64,000 nt of DNA from Geobacter sp. (GTDB taxonomy: Bacteria; Desulfobacterota; Desulfuromonadia; Geobacterales; Pseudopelobacteraceae). A program made the position numbers and the translations under genes. The notes beneath the pieces are model-generated. The model worked only from the letters and a program-made list of their open reading frames with translations. It had not been told where the DNA came from and did not search any database. Positions 39,657-47,967 of this stretch are shown here, one piece after another (within the stretch, counting starts at the first letter, position 1; each line of letters begins with the position of its first letter). Location: positions 62,001 through 126,000 of the forward strand of contig PJFB01000014.1 of assembly GCA_003574895.1 (NCBI GenBank), given 5' to 3'.

Positions 39657-40592
39657 ATGGAACAACCGTATTTGAGTATTGTCATACCTGTTTATAACGA
39701 GGAGTCCAATCTTGTGCCACTGATCGAGCGTCTCTATCCGGTTGTCAAGGGAACTGGAAAGCCGTTCGAGATCATTTTCACGAACGATGGTTCCCGTGAC
39801 CGCTCGCTGGAGATTCTGCGTCGGTTCGTCCAGGATTATCCAGGTGCCAAGGTAATAGAATTCAACGGTAATTTCGGGCAGCACATGGCCATCCTGGCAG
39901 CCTTTGAAATGTCCAGGGGCGAGATCGTAATCACCATGGATGCCGATCTGCAGAACCCCCCCGAGGAAATACCGCGGTTGGTGGCGGAAATAGAAAAAGG
40001 GTACGATGTTGTCGGCACCATCCGTCAGAAAAGGCAGGATACCTTGTTTCGCCGGCTGGCCTCGCGCGTCGTCAACATCACCACCAACAAGATGACCGGC
40101 ATGCACATGAACGACTATGGCTGCATGTTGCGGGCATATCACCGTTACGTGGTGGACAATATCAATCGCTGCCGGGAAACTACCACGTTTATCCCGGCCC
40201 TGGCCCAGACATTCGCCTCAAACCCGGCTGAAATTCCGGTTTCCCATGCGGAGAGGGCCCTTGGAGAGAGCAAGTATTCATTTTACAGACTGATCCGGCT
40301 CAATTTCGACCTTATGACCGGTTTCTCCGTGGTGCCGCTGCAGCTGTTCGCTCTGTTCGGCATCATTACCTCCCTGTTCTCACTGGCATTTGCCTTGTTT
40401 CTGCTGGTCAGGCGCTTCATAGTGGGTGCCGAGGTGGAGGGAGTCTTCACTCTGTTTGCGATACTGTTCTTCTTCATCGGCATAATTATCTTGGGAATCG
40501 GCATTGTGGGCGAGTATGTGGGCAGAATCTACCAGGAAGTGCGCAAGCGGCCGAGGTTCGTGGTCAGGAAGACATACGGTTTCGAGGAATAA
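39657..40592 (+). CDS. arnC: ArnC-like undecaprenyl-phosphate glycosyltransferase
   Basis: Family 2 glycosyltransferase of 311 residues with two C-terminal membrane helices (about 233-258 and 268-292). The catalytic domain shows LSIVIPVYNEESNLVPLIER, FTNDGSRDRSLEIL and VITMDADLQNPPEEIPRLV. It resembles ArnC, which transfers 4-deoxy-4-formamido-L-arabinose to undecaprenyl phosphate. Two genes corresponding to the halves of ArnA follow, which supports this over a generic dolichyl-phosphate-mannose synthase-like role. Confidence 0.82.
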   Translation: MEQPYLSIVIPVYNEESNLVPLIERLYPVVKGTGKPFEIIFTNDGSRDRSLEILRRFVQDYPGAKVIEFNGNFGQHMAILAAFEMSRGEIVITMDADLQNPPEEIPRLVAEIEKGYDVVGTIRQKRQDTLFRRLASRVVNITTNKMTGMHMNDYGCMLRAYHRYVVDNINRCRETTTFIPALAQTFASNPAEIPVSHAERALGESKYSFYRLIRLNFDLMTGFSVVPLQLFALFGIITSLFSLAFALFLLVRRFIVGAEVEGVFTLFAILFFFIGIIILGIGIVGEYVGRIYQEVRKRPRFVVRKTYGFEE

Positions 40593-40597
40593 GGGCT

Positions 40598-41521
40598 ATG
40601 GATTCAAATAAATTGGTCGTCTGTGCCTATCATAACGTAGGCTATCGCTGCATCGAGGAGCTTTTGCGCCAGGGAGCGGAGATCAGCCTGATCTTCACTC
40701 ACGAGGATTCGCCCACTGAGGAGATCTGGTTCGCTTCGGTGCGGGATCTGGCAGTGGCGAACGGCATCCCGTACCTGACAACTGACATCAACGAGCCCGG
40801 GAATGTGGAACGGTTGCGCTCGATTCAACCGGATTTCATCCTGTCGTTTTACTATCGCAACATGATCAAGCCGCAGGTGTTGGAGATTCCCAGGTGTGGG
40901 GCTTTGAACCTGCACGGATCGTATCTGCCGAAATACCGCGGCCGGGTACCGGTTAACTGGGCAGTGATCAACGGCGAGAGCGAGACCGGCGCCACCCTGC
41001 ACTACATGGTGGAAAAGCCGGATGCCGGAGATATCGTTGATCAGGAGAGGGTCGCGATTGCCAACAAGGACACTGCTTTCGATGTATTCAACAAAGTCAC
41101 CGATGCAGCGGTGACGGTCATTGGTCGCGCCTGGCCATTATTGCGCGAGGGCAAGGCTGCCCGCATCCCCATGGACCTCGCGGCCGGCAGCTACTTTGGC
41201 GGCCGCAAACCGGCCGACGGCCTGATCGACTGGAACAAGCCGGCAGCGGCGATCTACAACCTGGTGCGGGGGGTGACCCATCCCTATCCAGGAGCCTTCA
41301 CCTTTCTTGCCGGGAAAAAGGTCACCATCTGGCAGGCCAGTCCGATCGATGGCAGCGGAGAACCGGGACGTATTCTGTCACGAAAGCCACTTTTGGTAGG
41401 CACCGGTCAAGGTGTGCTGGAGATTTGTTCGGTGCAGGAGGAAGACGGTAAAGAGGTTGGCGCCGCAGATTTTGCTACAGATCACTCAATGTTTTTCACT
41501 TCAACACAGGAGACACCATGA
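40598..41521 (+). CDS. Formyltransferase, ArnA N-terminal-domain homologue
   Basis: Protein of 307 residues like the formyltransferase half of ArnA, which uses 10-formyl-tetrahydrofolate to formylate UDP-4-amino-4-deoxy-L-arabinose. The catalytic triad positions appear in ALNLHGSYLPKYRGRVPVNW (Asn, His) and VEKPDAGDIVDQE (Asp). The C-terminal OB-like portion has GLIDWNKPAAAIYNLVRGVT and HPYPGAFTFL. In E. coli this domain is fused to the decarboxylase; here the two are separate genes overlapping by 4 bases. Confidence 0.85.
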   Translation: MDSNKLVVCAYHNVGYRCIEELLRQGAEISLIFTHEDSPTEEIWFASVRDLAVANGIPYLTTDINEPGNVERLRSIQPDFILSFYYRNMIKPQVLEIPRCGALNLHGSYLPKYRGRVPVNWAVINGESETGATLHYMVEKPDAGDIVDQERVAIANKDTAFDVFNKVTDAAVTVIGRAWPLLREGKAARIPMDLAAGSYFGGRKPADGLIDWNKPAAAIYNLVRGVTHPYPGAFTFLAGKKVTIWQASPIDGSGEPGRILSRKPLLVGTGQGVLEICSVQEEDGKEVGAADFATDHSMFFTSTQETP

Positions 41522-42558
41522 AAGTACTTATTCTAGGCGTTAACGGCTTTATCGGCAACGCCCTTACCCACCGCATCCTTACAACTACAGATTGGGAGGT
41601 CTTTGGCCTCGACATGGCCTGCGACAAACTTGAGCGCTCCCTGGGCGACCCCCGTTTCCACTATCTGGAAGGGGATATCACCATCAACAAGGAATGGATC
41701 GAGTACAACATCAAAAAATGCGATGTCGTATTGCCGCTGGTTGCCATTGCCACCCCGGTTACCTACGTCAAGGACCCGCTACGGGTCTTTGAGCTGGATT
41801 TCGAAGAGAACCTCAAGATAATCCGCCTGTGTCACAAGTATAAGAAGCGGGTGATTTTCCCTTCCACCTCCGAGGTCTACGGCATGTCCCCCGACCGGGA
41901 GTTCGACGAGGAAAATTCGCCGCTCATGTTGGGGCCGATCGCCAAGGAGCGCTGGATCTACTCCTGCGCCAAGCAGATGCTGGACCGGGTGATCTACGCC
42001 TACGGCATGCATGAAGGGCTCAAATTCACCCTGTTCCGCCCCTTCAACTGGATCGGCCCGAAGCTGGACAGTATTCATACCGCCAAAGAGGGGAGCTCCC
42101 GGGTCTTGACCCAGTTCCTCTACGACATCCTGGCCGAGGAGCCGATCCAGCTGGTGGATGGCGGCAATCAGCGGCGCTCATTCACCTTTATCGAAGACGG
42201 TATCGACTGCCTTATGAAGATAATCGCCAACGAAAACGGTTGCGCCGACGGGAAGATCTTCAACATCGGCAACCCTGACAACGACCTCTCGGTCAAGGAG
42301 CTGGCCTATAAGCTGCGCGATATGGTGGCCGAGTTTCCGCTCTACCGCGAGAAAGCCGAAAAATGCCGCATTGAAGAGGTGACATCGGACACATTCTACG
42401 GAAAAGGGTATCAGGACATGCTGACCCGCGTTCCATCGGTCCAGCGTGCCAAGGAATGCCTTGGATGGGAACCGGTAACGACTGTCGATGACGCCCTGCG
42501 CAAAACACTGGAGTTCTACCTGGTGGACGAGCGGGAAAAGCTGTCGGAATTTTTATAA
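41518..42558 (+). CDS. NAD-dependent UDP-glucuronate decarboxylase, ArnA C-terminal-domain homologue
   Basis: Short-chain epimerase-type enzyme of 346 residues. The Rossmann motif is LILGVNGFIGNALTHRIL. The catalytic stretch FPSTSEVYGM carries the Thr-Ser-Glu found in the ArnA decarboxylase, and WIYSCAKQMLDRVIYAYG is the YxxxK pair. GNQRRSFTFIEDGIDCLMKI matches the arginine-containing substrate loop. It would convert UDP-glucuronate to the 4-keto pentose. The transaminase ArnB, deformylase ArnD and transferase ArnT are not in the window. Confidence 0.87.
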   Translation: MKVLILGVNGFIGNALTHRILTTTDWEVFGLDMACDKLERSLGDPRFHYLEGDITINKEWIEYNIKKCDVVLPLVAIATPVTYVKDPLRVFELDFEENLKIIRLCHKYKKRVIFPSTSEVYGMSPDREFDEENSPLMLGPIAKERWIYSCAKQMLDRVIYAYGMHEGLKFTLFRPFNWIGPKLDSIHTAKEGSSRVLTQFLYDILAEEPIQLVDGGNQRRSFTFIEDGIDCLMKIIANENGCADGKIFNIGNPDNDLSVKELAYKLRDMVAEFPLYREKAEKCRIEEVTSDTFYGKGYQDMLTRVPSVQRAKECLGWEPVTTVDDALRKTLEFYLVDEREKLSEFL

Positions 42559-42570
42559 TCGAAAATATGA

Positions 42571-42709
42571 TCTCACCACAAAGACACCAAGGACACAAAG
42601 ATTCGATGGTCGCGCTTCCATCGTGCAACCTTTTCATTGCCGTGGCTTCAGCAGTTTCATGCGGGGTTATGGGACGTACCGCGCGCTCTTTGTGCCTTTG
42701 TGGTGAAAT
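42571..42709. repeat. ~139-bp element with long terminal inverted repeats
   Basis: The left end CACCACAAAGACACCAAGGA and following bases to 42600 are inverted at 42688-42709 (CTTTGTGCCTTTGTGGTGAAAT). The right arm lacks a 9-base segment of the left. The interior has no coding content. It fills the spacer between the arn-like genes and the gsp genes and looks like a small non-autonomous repeat. Confidence 0.7.
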
Positions 42710-42730
42710 GAAGCAGTATCTTGTATTGTG

Positions 42731-43231
42731 ATGAACCGCCGCGGTTTCACCTTGATAGAGATCGCCGTGGTGCTGGCGATCATCGGCATGGTGATGATGC
42801 TGGTGATCCCGCGTCTGCCATCCACCGAAAGCGAGGATCTGAAAACATCCGCCCGCACCCTTGCTTCTACCTTGCGCTACATGGAGGACAGGGCCGCCAC
42901 CGCCAGGACAACCTACTACCTGCGGCTGGAGCCCGGCACGGACCATGTCAAGGTGTTGGAGGCTGCCGGCGACGGGAGCGAAAAAGTACCTGAAGATCCC
43001 TTGCTGCAACAAAGTCCGGTCAAGGAAGGCATTGAGGTGGCGGACGTGGTTATTCCCCGCCTGGGCAAGGTGAACGAAGGGGAATTAAGGCTGGATATCG
43101 GCATGGGAGGGTTGCGGGATTTCACCATCATCCACCTGCGTTCGGCCAAAGGCGCATTCTGGACGGTGATGGCCTTTCCTTCAAGCGGCAAGGTCAAGGT
43201 TTACGAAGGGTATCAGGAGGAACCTCTGTGA
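42731..43231 (+). CDS. gspH: Type II secretion minor pseudopilin GspH
   Basis: Pseudopilin of 166 residues. The short basic leader MNRRG is cut before FTLIEIAVVLAIIGMVMML, with Glu at +5 of the mature protein. The C-terminal domain is a beta-rich GspH type. ATG at 42731 is preferred to a GTG one codon earlier. First of seven adjacent gsp genes. Assignment as H rather than another minor pseudopilin rests on gene order and length. Confidence 0.83.
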   Translation: MNRRGFTLIEIAVVLAIIGMVMMLVIPRLPSTESEDLKTSARTLASTLRYMEDRAATARTTYYLRLEPGTDHVKVLEAAGDGSEKVPEDPLLQQSPVKEGIEVADVVIPRLGKVNEGELRLDIGMGGLRDFTIIHLRSAKGAFWTVMAFPSSGKVKVYEGYQEEPL

Positions 43232-43575
43232 GAGGCCTCAAGGGATTTACGTTGTTGGAGGTGATGGTATCGCTGGCCATCATGGCAAGCGTTGTCCTTA
43301 CGGTGCTGGGCGCCGTCAATTACCACCTGAGTGTCATTGCCAACGAGCGGGACTATACGGAATTCACCCTGCTGGCACGGGCCAGGATGGCCGAACTCCA
43401 GCAGGAACAGATAAAGACGAGCAGCGAAGGTGACCTTGCCCCGGATCATCCGGATCTGAAGTGGAAGGCCGAACTGTTTCCCACGGAAATACCTGCCCTG
43501 CAGAAGCTGGTTGTCAGGGTGTGGCGCCCCAGCGACAAGCGGGAGGTGGCCCTTGAGCGCTATCTCACGAAATAG
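43228..43575 (+). CDS. gspI: Type II secretion minor pseudopilin GspI
   Basis: Pseudopilin of 115 residues, leader MRGLKG then FTLLEVMVSLAIMASVVLTV with Glu at +5. The GTG start overlaps the gspH stop (GTGA). Small size and position between gspH and gspJ fit GspI, which nucleates the pseudopilus tip with GspJ and GspK. Confidence 0.83.
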   Translation: MRGLKGFTLLEVMVSLAIMASVVLTVLGAVNYHLSVIANERDYTEFTLLARARMAELQQEQIKTSSEGDLAPDHPDLKWKAELFPTEIPALQKLVVRVWRPSDKREVALERYLTK

Positions 43576-44170
43576 GGGCTTCACCCTGCTGGAGGTGCTG
43601 ATCGCCGTCATCCTCCTGGCGATCCTCACCACTGCGCTTTATGGCAGCTACTTTGCCGTGCTGCGGGCCAGGGACCGGGCGGCCGAGGGGATGGAAGGCC
43701 GACGCGAGCTGGGCAGTACCCTGGACCTGTTGCGCCGGGAGATCGACTCTGCAATGTTTAACCGTAGCGACAAGCGCTTACGGTTCGTGGTGGAAGACCG
43801 GGACAATTTCGGGAAACCGTCCTCCAACCTGGAGCTGACCACCTTGACGCCAACATCGTCCGGTTTGCGCCAGGAATCGGGGATCATAGATGTCCAGTAC
43901 CGCATCATGGAAAAGGAGAAGAAAATCCTCCTGACGCGCCACGAACAGGATCTCTTTTTCGATTCGGTAACAGTGCCCGCCTATCCCCAGATGGAAAACA
44001 TCAGTTCCTTCCTGGTGGAATGCTATGACGGCTCCAAGTGGGTGCGTAGCTGGGATACGACCCTGAACTACAAACTTCCGACGATGGTACGGGTCACGAT
44101 CCAGGTGGAGGAAAACGGCAAACCGGTAGAATTCAGGATGTACGCGGTTCCCAAGGTGACCGCGCAATGA
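43553..44170 (+). CDS. gspJ: Type II secretion minor pseudopilin GspJ
   Basis: Pseudopilin of 205 residues. The start is the TTG at 43553, which follows GGGAGGTGGCCC at good spacing and gives the leader SAISRNRG before FTLLEVLIAVILLAILTTAL. It overlaps gspI by 23 bases. The body contains the long acidic and aromatic GspJ-type domain (LDLLRREIDSAMFNRSD). An upstream in-frame start inside gspI would bury the leader and is rejected. Confidence 0.83.
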   Translation: MSAISRNRGFTLLEVLIAVILLAILTTALYGSYFAVLRARDRAAEGMEGRRELGSTLDLLRREIDSAMFNRSDKRLRFVVEDRDNFGKPSSNLELTTLTPTSSGLRQESGIIDVQYRIMEKEKKILLTRHEQDLFFDSVTVPAYPQMENISSFLVECYDGSKWVRSWDTTLNYKLPTMVRVTIQVEENGKPVEFRMYAVPKVTAQ

Positions 44171-45087
44171 GGGGCGAAAAGGGCTTTGCCCTGGTGCTCA
44201 CCCTGGTGGTGACTGCACTGATGGTGGCAGTGGCGGCGGAGATGATCCACCAGGTCTATGTGGATACCTCGCTCAGCCGCAGTTTCCGCGATGGTCAGCA
44301 GGCCTCGCTCCTGGCGGAATCCGGCATCACCGGCGGCACCAAGCTCCTGCAATTCGCCCTGTCGTCCCAGAACTACACCTCGTTGTCAGACAGCTGGGCA
44401 GCGCCGTTCAAACTGGACGATGAGGTCGGTTCCATCGAGATCTCTGCCAGCGAGGAAAGCGGCAAGATCAACCTCAACAGCCTGGTGCAGGCCAATGGCG
44501 AATACGAACCCTTTACCCAGGCGGCCCTGAAGCGGCTGGGGCAGCGGCTGCAGATACCGGAGGACTGCTGGAGTTCCCTGGCCGATTGGCTGGATAGCAA
44601 CGACCTCCCCCGGGCAGGGGGGGCCGAGACGGCGTACTACAGCAACCTGAAGCCGCCCTACAGTGCGCGCAACGGACCCTTGGCCACCCTGAACGAACTG
44701 ACCCTGGTCAGGGGGTTCACCCCGGAGATAGTCACCAAGCTGCTGCCGTTCGTGACCATCTACAATGACCCGTTGAATCAGGTGGGCGTGGTCAATATCA
44801 ACACCGCCCCCAAGGAGGTAGTGGCCGCGCTGAACGATCGGATCGACGACCGTATGGTCGAACGGCTTCTTGAAGAGCGCCGGCTGCAGCCGTTCAAGAA
44901 CACGGGTGATATATCAAACAGGGTTGATCGCCAACTCGGCAACGAGCTCTCGGGACGCATAATTTTTATGGGGAATATCTTCCGGATCACTTCGGTGGCA
45001 AAGGTCAAGGATACGGCCCGGACCGTGGAGGCCGTGGTCCGTATGACTGATAAGCCGCCGGGGATCCTGTCGTGGCGGGAATATTAG
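44167..45087 (+). CDS. gspK: Type II secretion minor pseudopilin GspK
   Basis: Large pseudopilin of 306 residues that caps the tip complex. The leader MRGEKG precedes FALVLTLVVTALMVAVAAEM; residue +5 is Leu rather than Glu, normal for GspK. The body has FLAESGI-like LLAESGITGGTKLL, LNLNSLVQ-type INLNSLVQANGEYEP and helix-hairpin-helix-like segments (VVNINTAPKEVVAALNDR). The start overlaps the gspJ stop. Confidence 0.88.
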   Translation: MRGEKGFALVLTLVVTALMVAVAAEMIHQVYVDTSLSRSFRDGQQASLLAESGITGGTKLLQFALSSQNYTSLSDSWAAPFKLDDEVGSIEISASEESGKINLNSLVQANGEYEPFTQAALKRLGQRLQIPEDCWSSLADWLDSNDLPRAGGAETAYYSNLKPPYSARNGPLATLNELTLVRGFTPEIVTKLLPFVTIYNDPLNQVGVVNINTAPKEVVAALNDRIDDRMVERLLEERRLQPFKNTGDISNRVDRQLGNELSGRIIFMGNIFRITSVAKVKDTARTVEAVVRMTDKPPGILSWREY

Positions 45088-45121
45088 CTGTAAGTCCTGA
45101 TAGGCATTTCAAAGGAACTTT

Positions 45122-46435
45122 ATGGAATATTTGATAATCCAGGTCGAGGAAAGCCGGCTGACCATAGCCAGATTCGGGCTGTCGGGCCGGGTGCTGAAAA
45201 GGGCGGACGCAGCCTCTTTTGCACTGGGGGGGGAGCAGGGACTGCCGGAGGCCGCCGCCCAGGTGGCTGCTGGCATCAGCGGCGCGCCACGGATCGTGCT
45301 CTGCCTTGCCCCGTTGCTCTTTGCCCAGCGCTCCGTGGAGCTGCCGCTTACGGACCTGCGCAAGGTGCGCGAGGTGCTGCCGGCCCACTTGCAGGGCGAG
45401 ATCGTACTGCCGGTGGAAGAGGCGGTTTTTGACGCGGTACCGTCGAGCGCCGGGAATTTCCTGGCCCTATGGGCAAAACGGGCCGACATTGCCCATGCCA
45501 TAGATATTTTCAAGGAGGCCGGCCTTGAACCGCAGTTCGTCAGTGCGGTCCCGTTTGCCTGGAATTTTCTGCCCGGCATCACGGCCGACTGTGTTGTCTG
45601 CGACGGCAATGCCCTGGCTGTCATCGACGATGGGCATCTGACCTACGTTGGCACCCTTAAACAGCAGGAGCCTGGCAAGCAGTTGGCCTCGACCCTGGCA
45701 GCCCTGGAATTGTCAGGTTTGACGCTGCCCGGGCGGTTGTTCGTGGTTGGTGCGCGGGCCGACGAACTTACGCACCTTGATGGCCTTCCGCTCACGCCGG
45801 AAAAACCGGAACTGCCGGCGGATCTGGCTATTTTCTACAAAAATGAAGAAACCTTTCAGCAGCTGGCCGGCTTGCAAGCCGTGGCACAGGCCTGTTTGAG
45901 CGGCGCACTGCCCGACTTTCGCCGTGGAGGGCTGGCCTGGACGGCCGGCAGGGCGAACCTGCAGAAAAAGCTGTATCTGACCGCAGCCCTTGCGTCAATC
46001 GTGGTGGTGCTGCTCTTCACCCTGAAAGGGCTGCAATACCGGGCGGCCAGTTCGGATCTGGTCTCGCTGAATGCCTCCATTGCCACCATCTACCGAGGGA
46101 TATTCCCCACAAGGGCCAAGGCGGTGGACGAACTGGCCGAAATCAAGGGGGAGATCAGGAAACTGGCCAGCGCGGAAAGCTCCAACGGTTTTCTGGACGT
46201 GCTCAAAAAACTGGCCGAAGCCAAGGGGACCAGCATCAACGGGCTGTACGACGCAGAACTGGATGGGCGCGATCTGCGGGTCAAGGGGGACGCCCGTTCG
46301 GCCGATGCCGTCAACGACTTCAAGTTGGCTATAACACCTTTGATGGATTCCGTTGAACTGGGTGAAGTCAAGACCAAGCCCGATGGCTCGGTTGCCTTTA
46401 CGTTGACCGGTACGCTCAAGGAGGGGAAAAAATGA
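45122..46435 (+). CDS. gspL: Type II secretion inner-membrane protein GspL
   Basis: Inner-membrane assembly protein of 437 residues. The cytoplasmic actin-like domain (about 1-270) includes VLCLAPLLFAQRSVELPL and LPAHLQGEIVLPVEEAVFD. One membrane helix lies near 285-303 (LTAALASIVVVLLFTLKG), then a periplasmic ferredoxin-like domain follows. GspL couples the GspE ATPase to the envelope. It starts 34 bases after gspK and overlaps gspM by 4. Confidence 0.87.
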   Translation: MEYLIIQVEESRLTIARFGLSGRVLKRADAASFALGGEQGLPEAAAQVAAGISGAPRIVLCLAPLLFAQRSVELPLTDLRKVREVLPAHLQGEIVLPVEEAVFDAVPSSAGNFLALWAKRADIAHAIDIFKEAGLEPQFVSAVPFAWNFLPGITADCVVCDGNALAVIDDGHLTYVGTLKQQEPGKQLASTLAALELSGLTLPGRLFVVGARADELTHLDGLPLTPEKPELPADLAIFYKNEETFQQLAGLQAVAQACLSGALPDFRRGGLAWTAGRANLQKKLYLTAALASIVVVLLFTLKGLQYRAASSDLVSLNASIATIYRGIFPTRAKAVDELAEIKGEIRKLASAESSNGFLDVLKKLAEAKGTSINGLYDAELDGRDLRVKGDARSADAVNDFKLAITPLMDSVELGEVKTKPDGSVAFTLTGTLKEGKK

Positions 46436-46980
46436 GACTCCTGACTGATGCCATTGATCTCTGGCGAGGACTGGAAAGCCGCTCCCGCCTGTGGGCGGGG
46501 TATGGGCTGATAGCGCTGCTGTTGCTGACCCTGGCCTGGTCGGCCCTGGCCGGCAAGACTGCGGCACTGGAGCAGAAACGCGTCGCCCGCGAAGAGGTGC
46601 TCAAGGAACTGCTGCCGCTCAAGGTGGTCTACCTTGCCGCAAAACAGTCGTCCGATCTGCTGACCGGACGCTTGGCATCGGTTCGGCCCGACGATTCCCT
46701 GGCCAAGGTCATCGAAGAGATCGGCATCAAGGGCAAAAGCGTCAAGATCGTCCCGATCAAGGGCGAGGAACACAGCAATTTCATCGAGGATGCGGCTGAC
46801 GTGCGTATCGAGGGGTTGACCGCCAATGAGGCCATCAACCTGGTCTATCGCCTGGAGAAGGGGAGCAGGCCCACGGTACTGAAGAAGGCCGACCTGAGGG
46901 TACGTTTCGATGATCCATCCCGTCTTGATCTCTCCATGATCGTGGCTTTGCTGAAACCGGCCCCCGGGACGGCCAAATGA
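46432..46980 (+). CDS. gspM: Type II secretion protein GspM
   Basis: Bitopic inner-membrane protein of 182 residues with a single helix near 22-40 (LWAGYGLIALLLLTLAWSAL), a coiled-coil stretch after it and a small periplasmic domain. Its place directly after gspL and before gspN, with 4-base overlaps, identifies it as GspM, which partners GspL. Sequence conservation of this family is low, so context carries much of the call. Confidence 0.82.
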   Translation: MRLLTDAIDLWRGLESRSRLWAGYGLIALLLLTLAWSALAGKTAALEQKRVAREEVLKELLPLKVVYLAAKQSSDLLTGRLASVRPDDSLAKVIEEIGIKGKSVKIVPIKGEEHSNFIEDAADVRIEGLTANEAINLVYRLEKGSRPTVLKKADLRVRFDDPSRLDLSMIVALLKPAPGTAK

Positions 46981-47819
46981 TGTCAAGGCAGCGCCTGCTG
47001 AGGGGCGCGGGCCTGTTTGCGGCCGGAATCTGCCTTTTTGTCGCCTTTACCTATCTTCTTTTTCCCACCGGGCGGATCAACGGGGTCATTGCCCAAGTAC
47101 TGGCTGATCAAGGGCTGTCCCTGTCTCCTGACGCCCGCAAGACACTCCTGCCAGGGCTTTACTGGAACAAACCGCAACTCTCCTCCGAACAGGGCGCCCT
47201 TGTCCGCTGCGACCGTCTGAAGGTGCGGCTGGAGCTGTTGCCGCTATTGGCAGGTAGGGTGCTGCTGGGTGCTGCGGCAGCCATAGGCCCTGGCCGGCTC
47301 GACCTGGAATACGGCATCACCGGTGCAAAGGCCATGGACCTGAAAGCCGAAGGCATTGTCTTGTCCGACATCCCGTTTTTCAAAACAGTGTTGGGCGCCA
47401 CTGCCGGTGGTATACTCTGGAGCGAGGGGATCGTACGGAGAAGTGCGAAGGGGCTGAACGGCGAATTGAAGCTGGAGGTGAAACAACTTGCATTTTCCGG
47501 GGTGAAGCTGGGGGTGTTTCCCTTGCCGGATGTGAACGATCTCAGTTCCCAAGGGATGCTTCGGGTTACGAACGGCAGGCTCCGCCTTGAGAGTTTCACG
47601 TTGCAGGGGGAGGGGATTTACATGCGGCTTTCGGGCGACATCCCCAGTGGGAACAACGCCGTCAGTCAGCCGCTTAATATGACGCTGGAGATCATGCCCA
47701 AACCGGAATTCCTGGAAAAACAGAAACTGGTTTTCATGCTGCTGACCAAGTTCATGGCATCGCCCGGCGTGTACCGGGTCCCGATCAGGGGAACGCTGCT
47801 GAAACCGGTGGTACAGTAG
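46977..47819 (+). CDS. gspN: Type II secretion protein GspN
   Basis: Protein of 280 residues with an N-terminal membrane helix (LFAAGICLFVAFTYLLFPTG) and a periplasmic beta-rich domain. SPDARKTLLPGLYWNKPQL and the AsmA-like ending PGVYRVPIRGTLLKPVVQ resemble GspN of deltaproteobacterial type II systems. The secretin (gspD), gspC, ATPase (gspE), gspF and major pseudopilin (gspG) genes are not adjacent. Confidence 0.8.
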   Translation: MMSRQRLLRGAGLFAAGICLFVAFTYLLFPTGRINGVIAQVLADQGLSLSPDARKTLLPGLYWNKPQLSSEQGALVRCDRLKVRLELLPLLAGRVLLGAAAAIGPGRLDLEYGITGAKAMDLKAEGIVLSDIPFFKTVLGATAGGILWSEGIVRRSAKGLNGELKLEVKQLAFSGVKLGVFPLPDVNDLSSQGMLRVTNGRLRLESFTLQGEGIYMRLSGDIPSGNNAVSQPLNMTLEIMPKPEFLEKQKLVFMLLTKFMASPGVYRVPIRGTLLKPVVQ

Positions 47820-47841
47820 ACAAGCCGTTAACTCCCGCTCT

Positions 47842-47932
47842 TGTCATTCCGGCAGGCTTTAAGCCGGAATCCAGTTTTTAATCTGGTTGAAAAACCATGG
47901 ATCCCCGATGATACCATTCGGGGATGACACCT
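47842..47932. repeat. Compound palindromic repeat, copy A
   Basis: Two hairpins, ATTCCGGC/GCCGGAAT and ATCCCCGA/TCGGGGAT, are enclosed by outer GTCATTCC and GGGATGAC ends. Nearly identical to copy B at 50693 and related, in reverse orientation, to copy C at 55609. It lies in the spacer after gspN and may stabilise or end transcripts. Confidence 0.87.
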
Positions 47933-47967
47933 TATGGCGGCATATCTTTTCGGGAGAAATGGCAACC

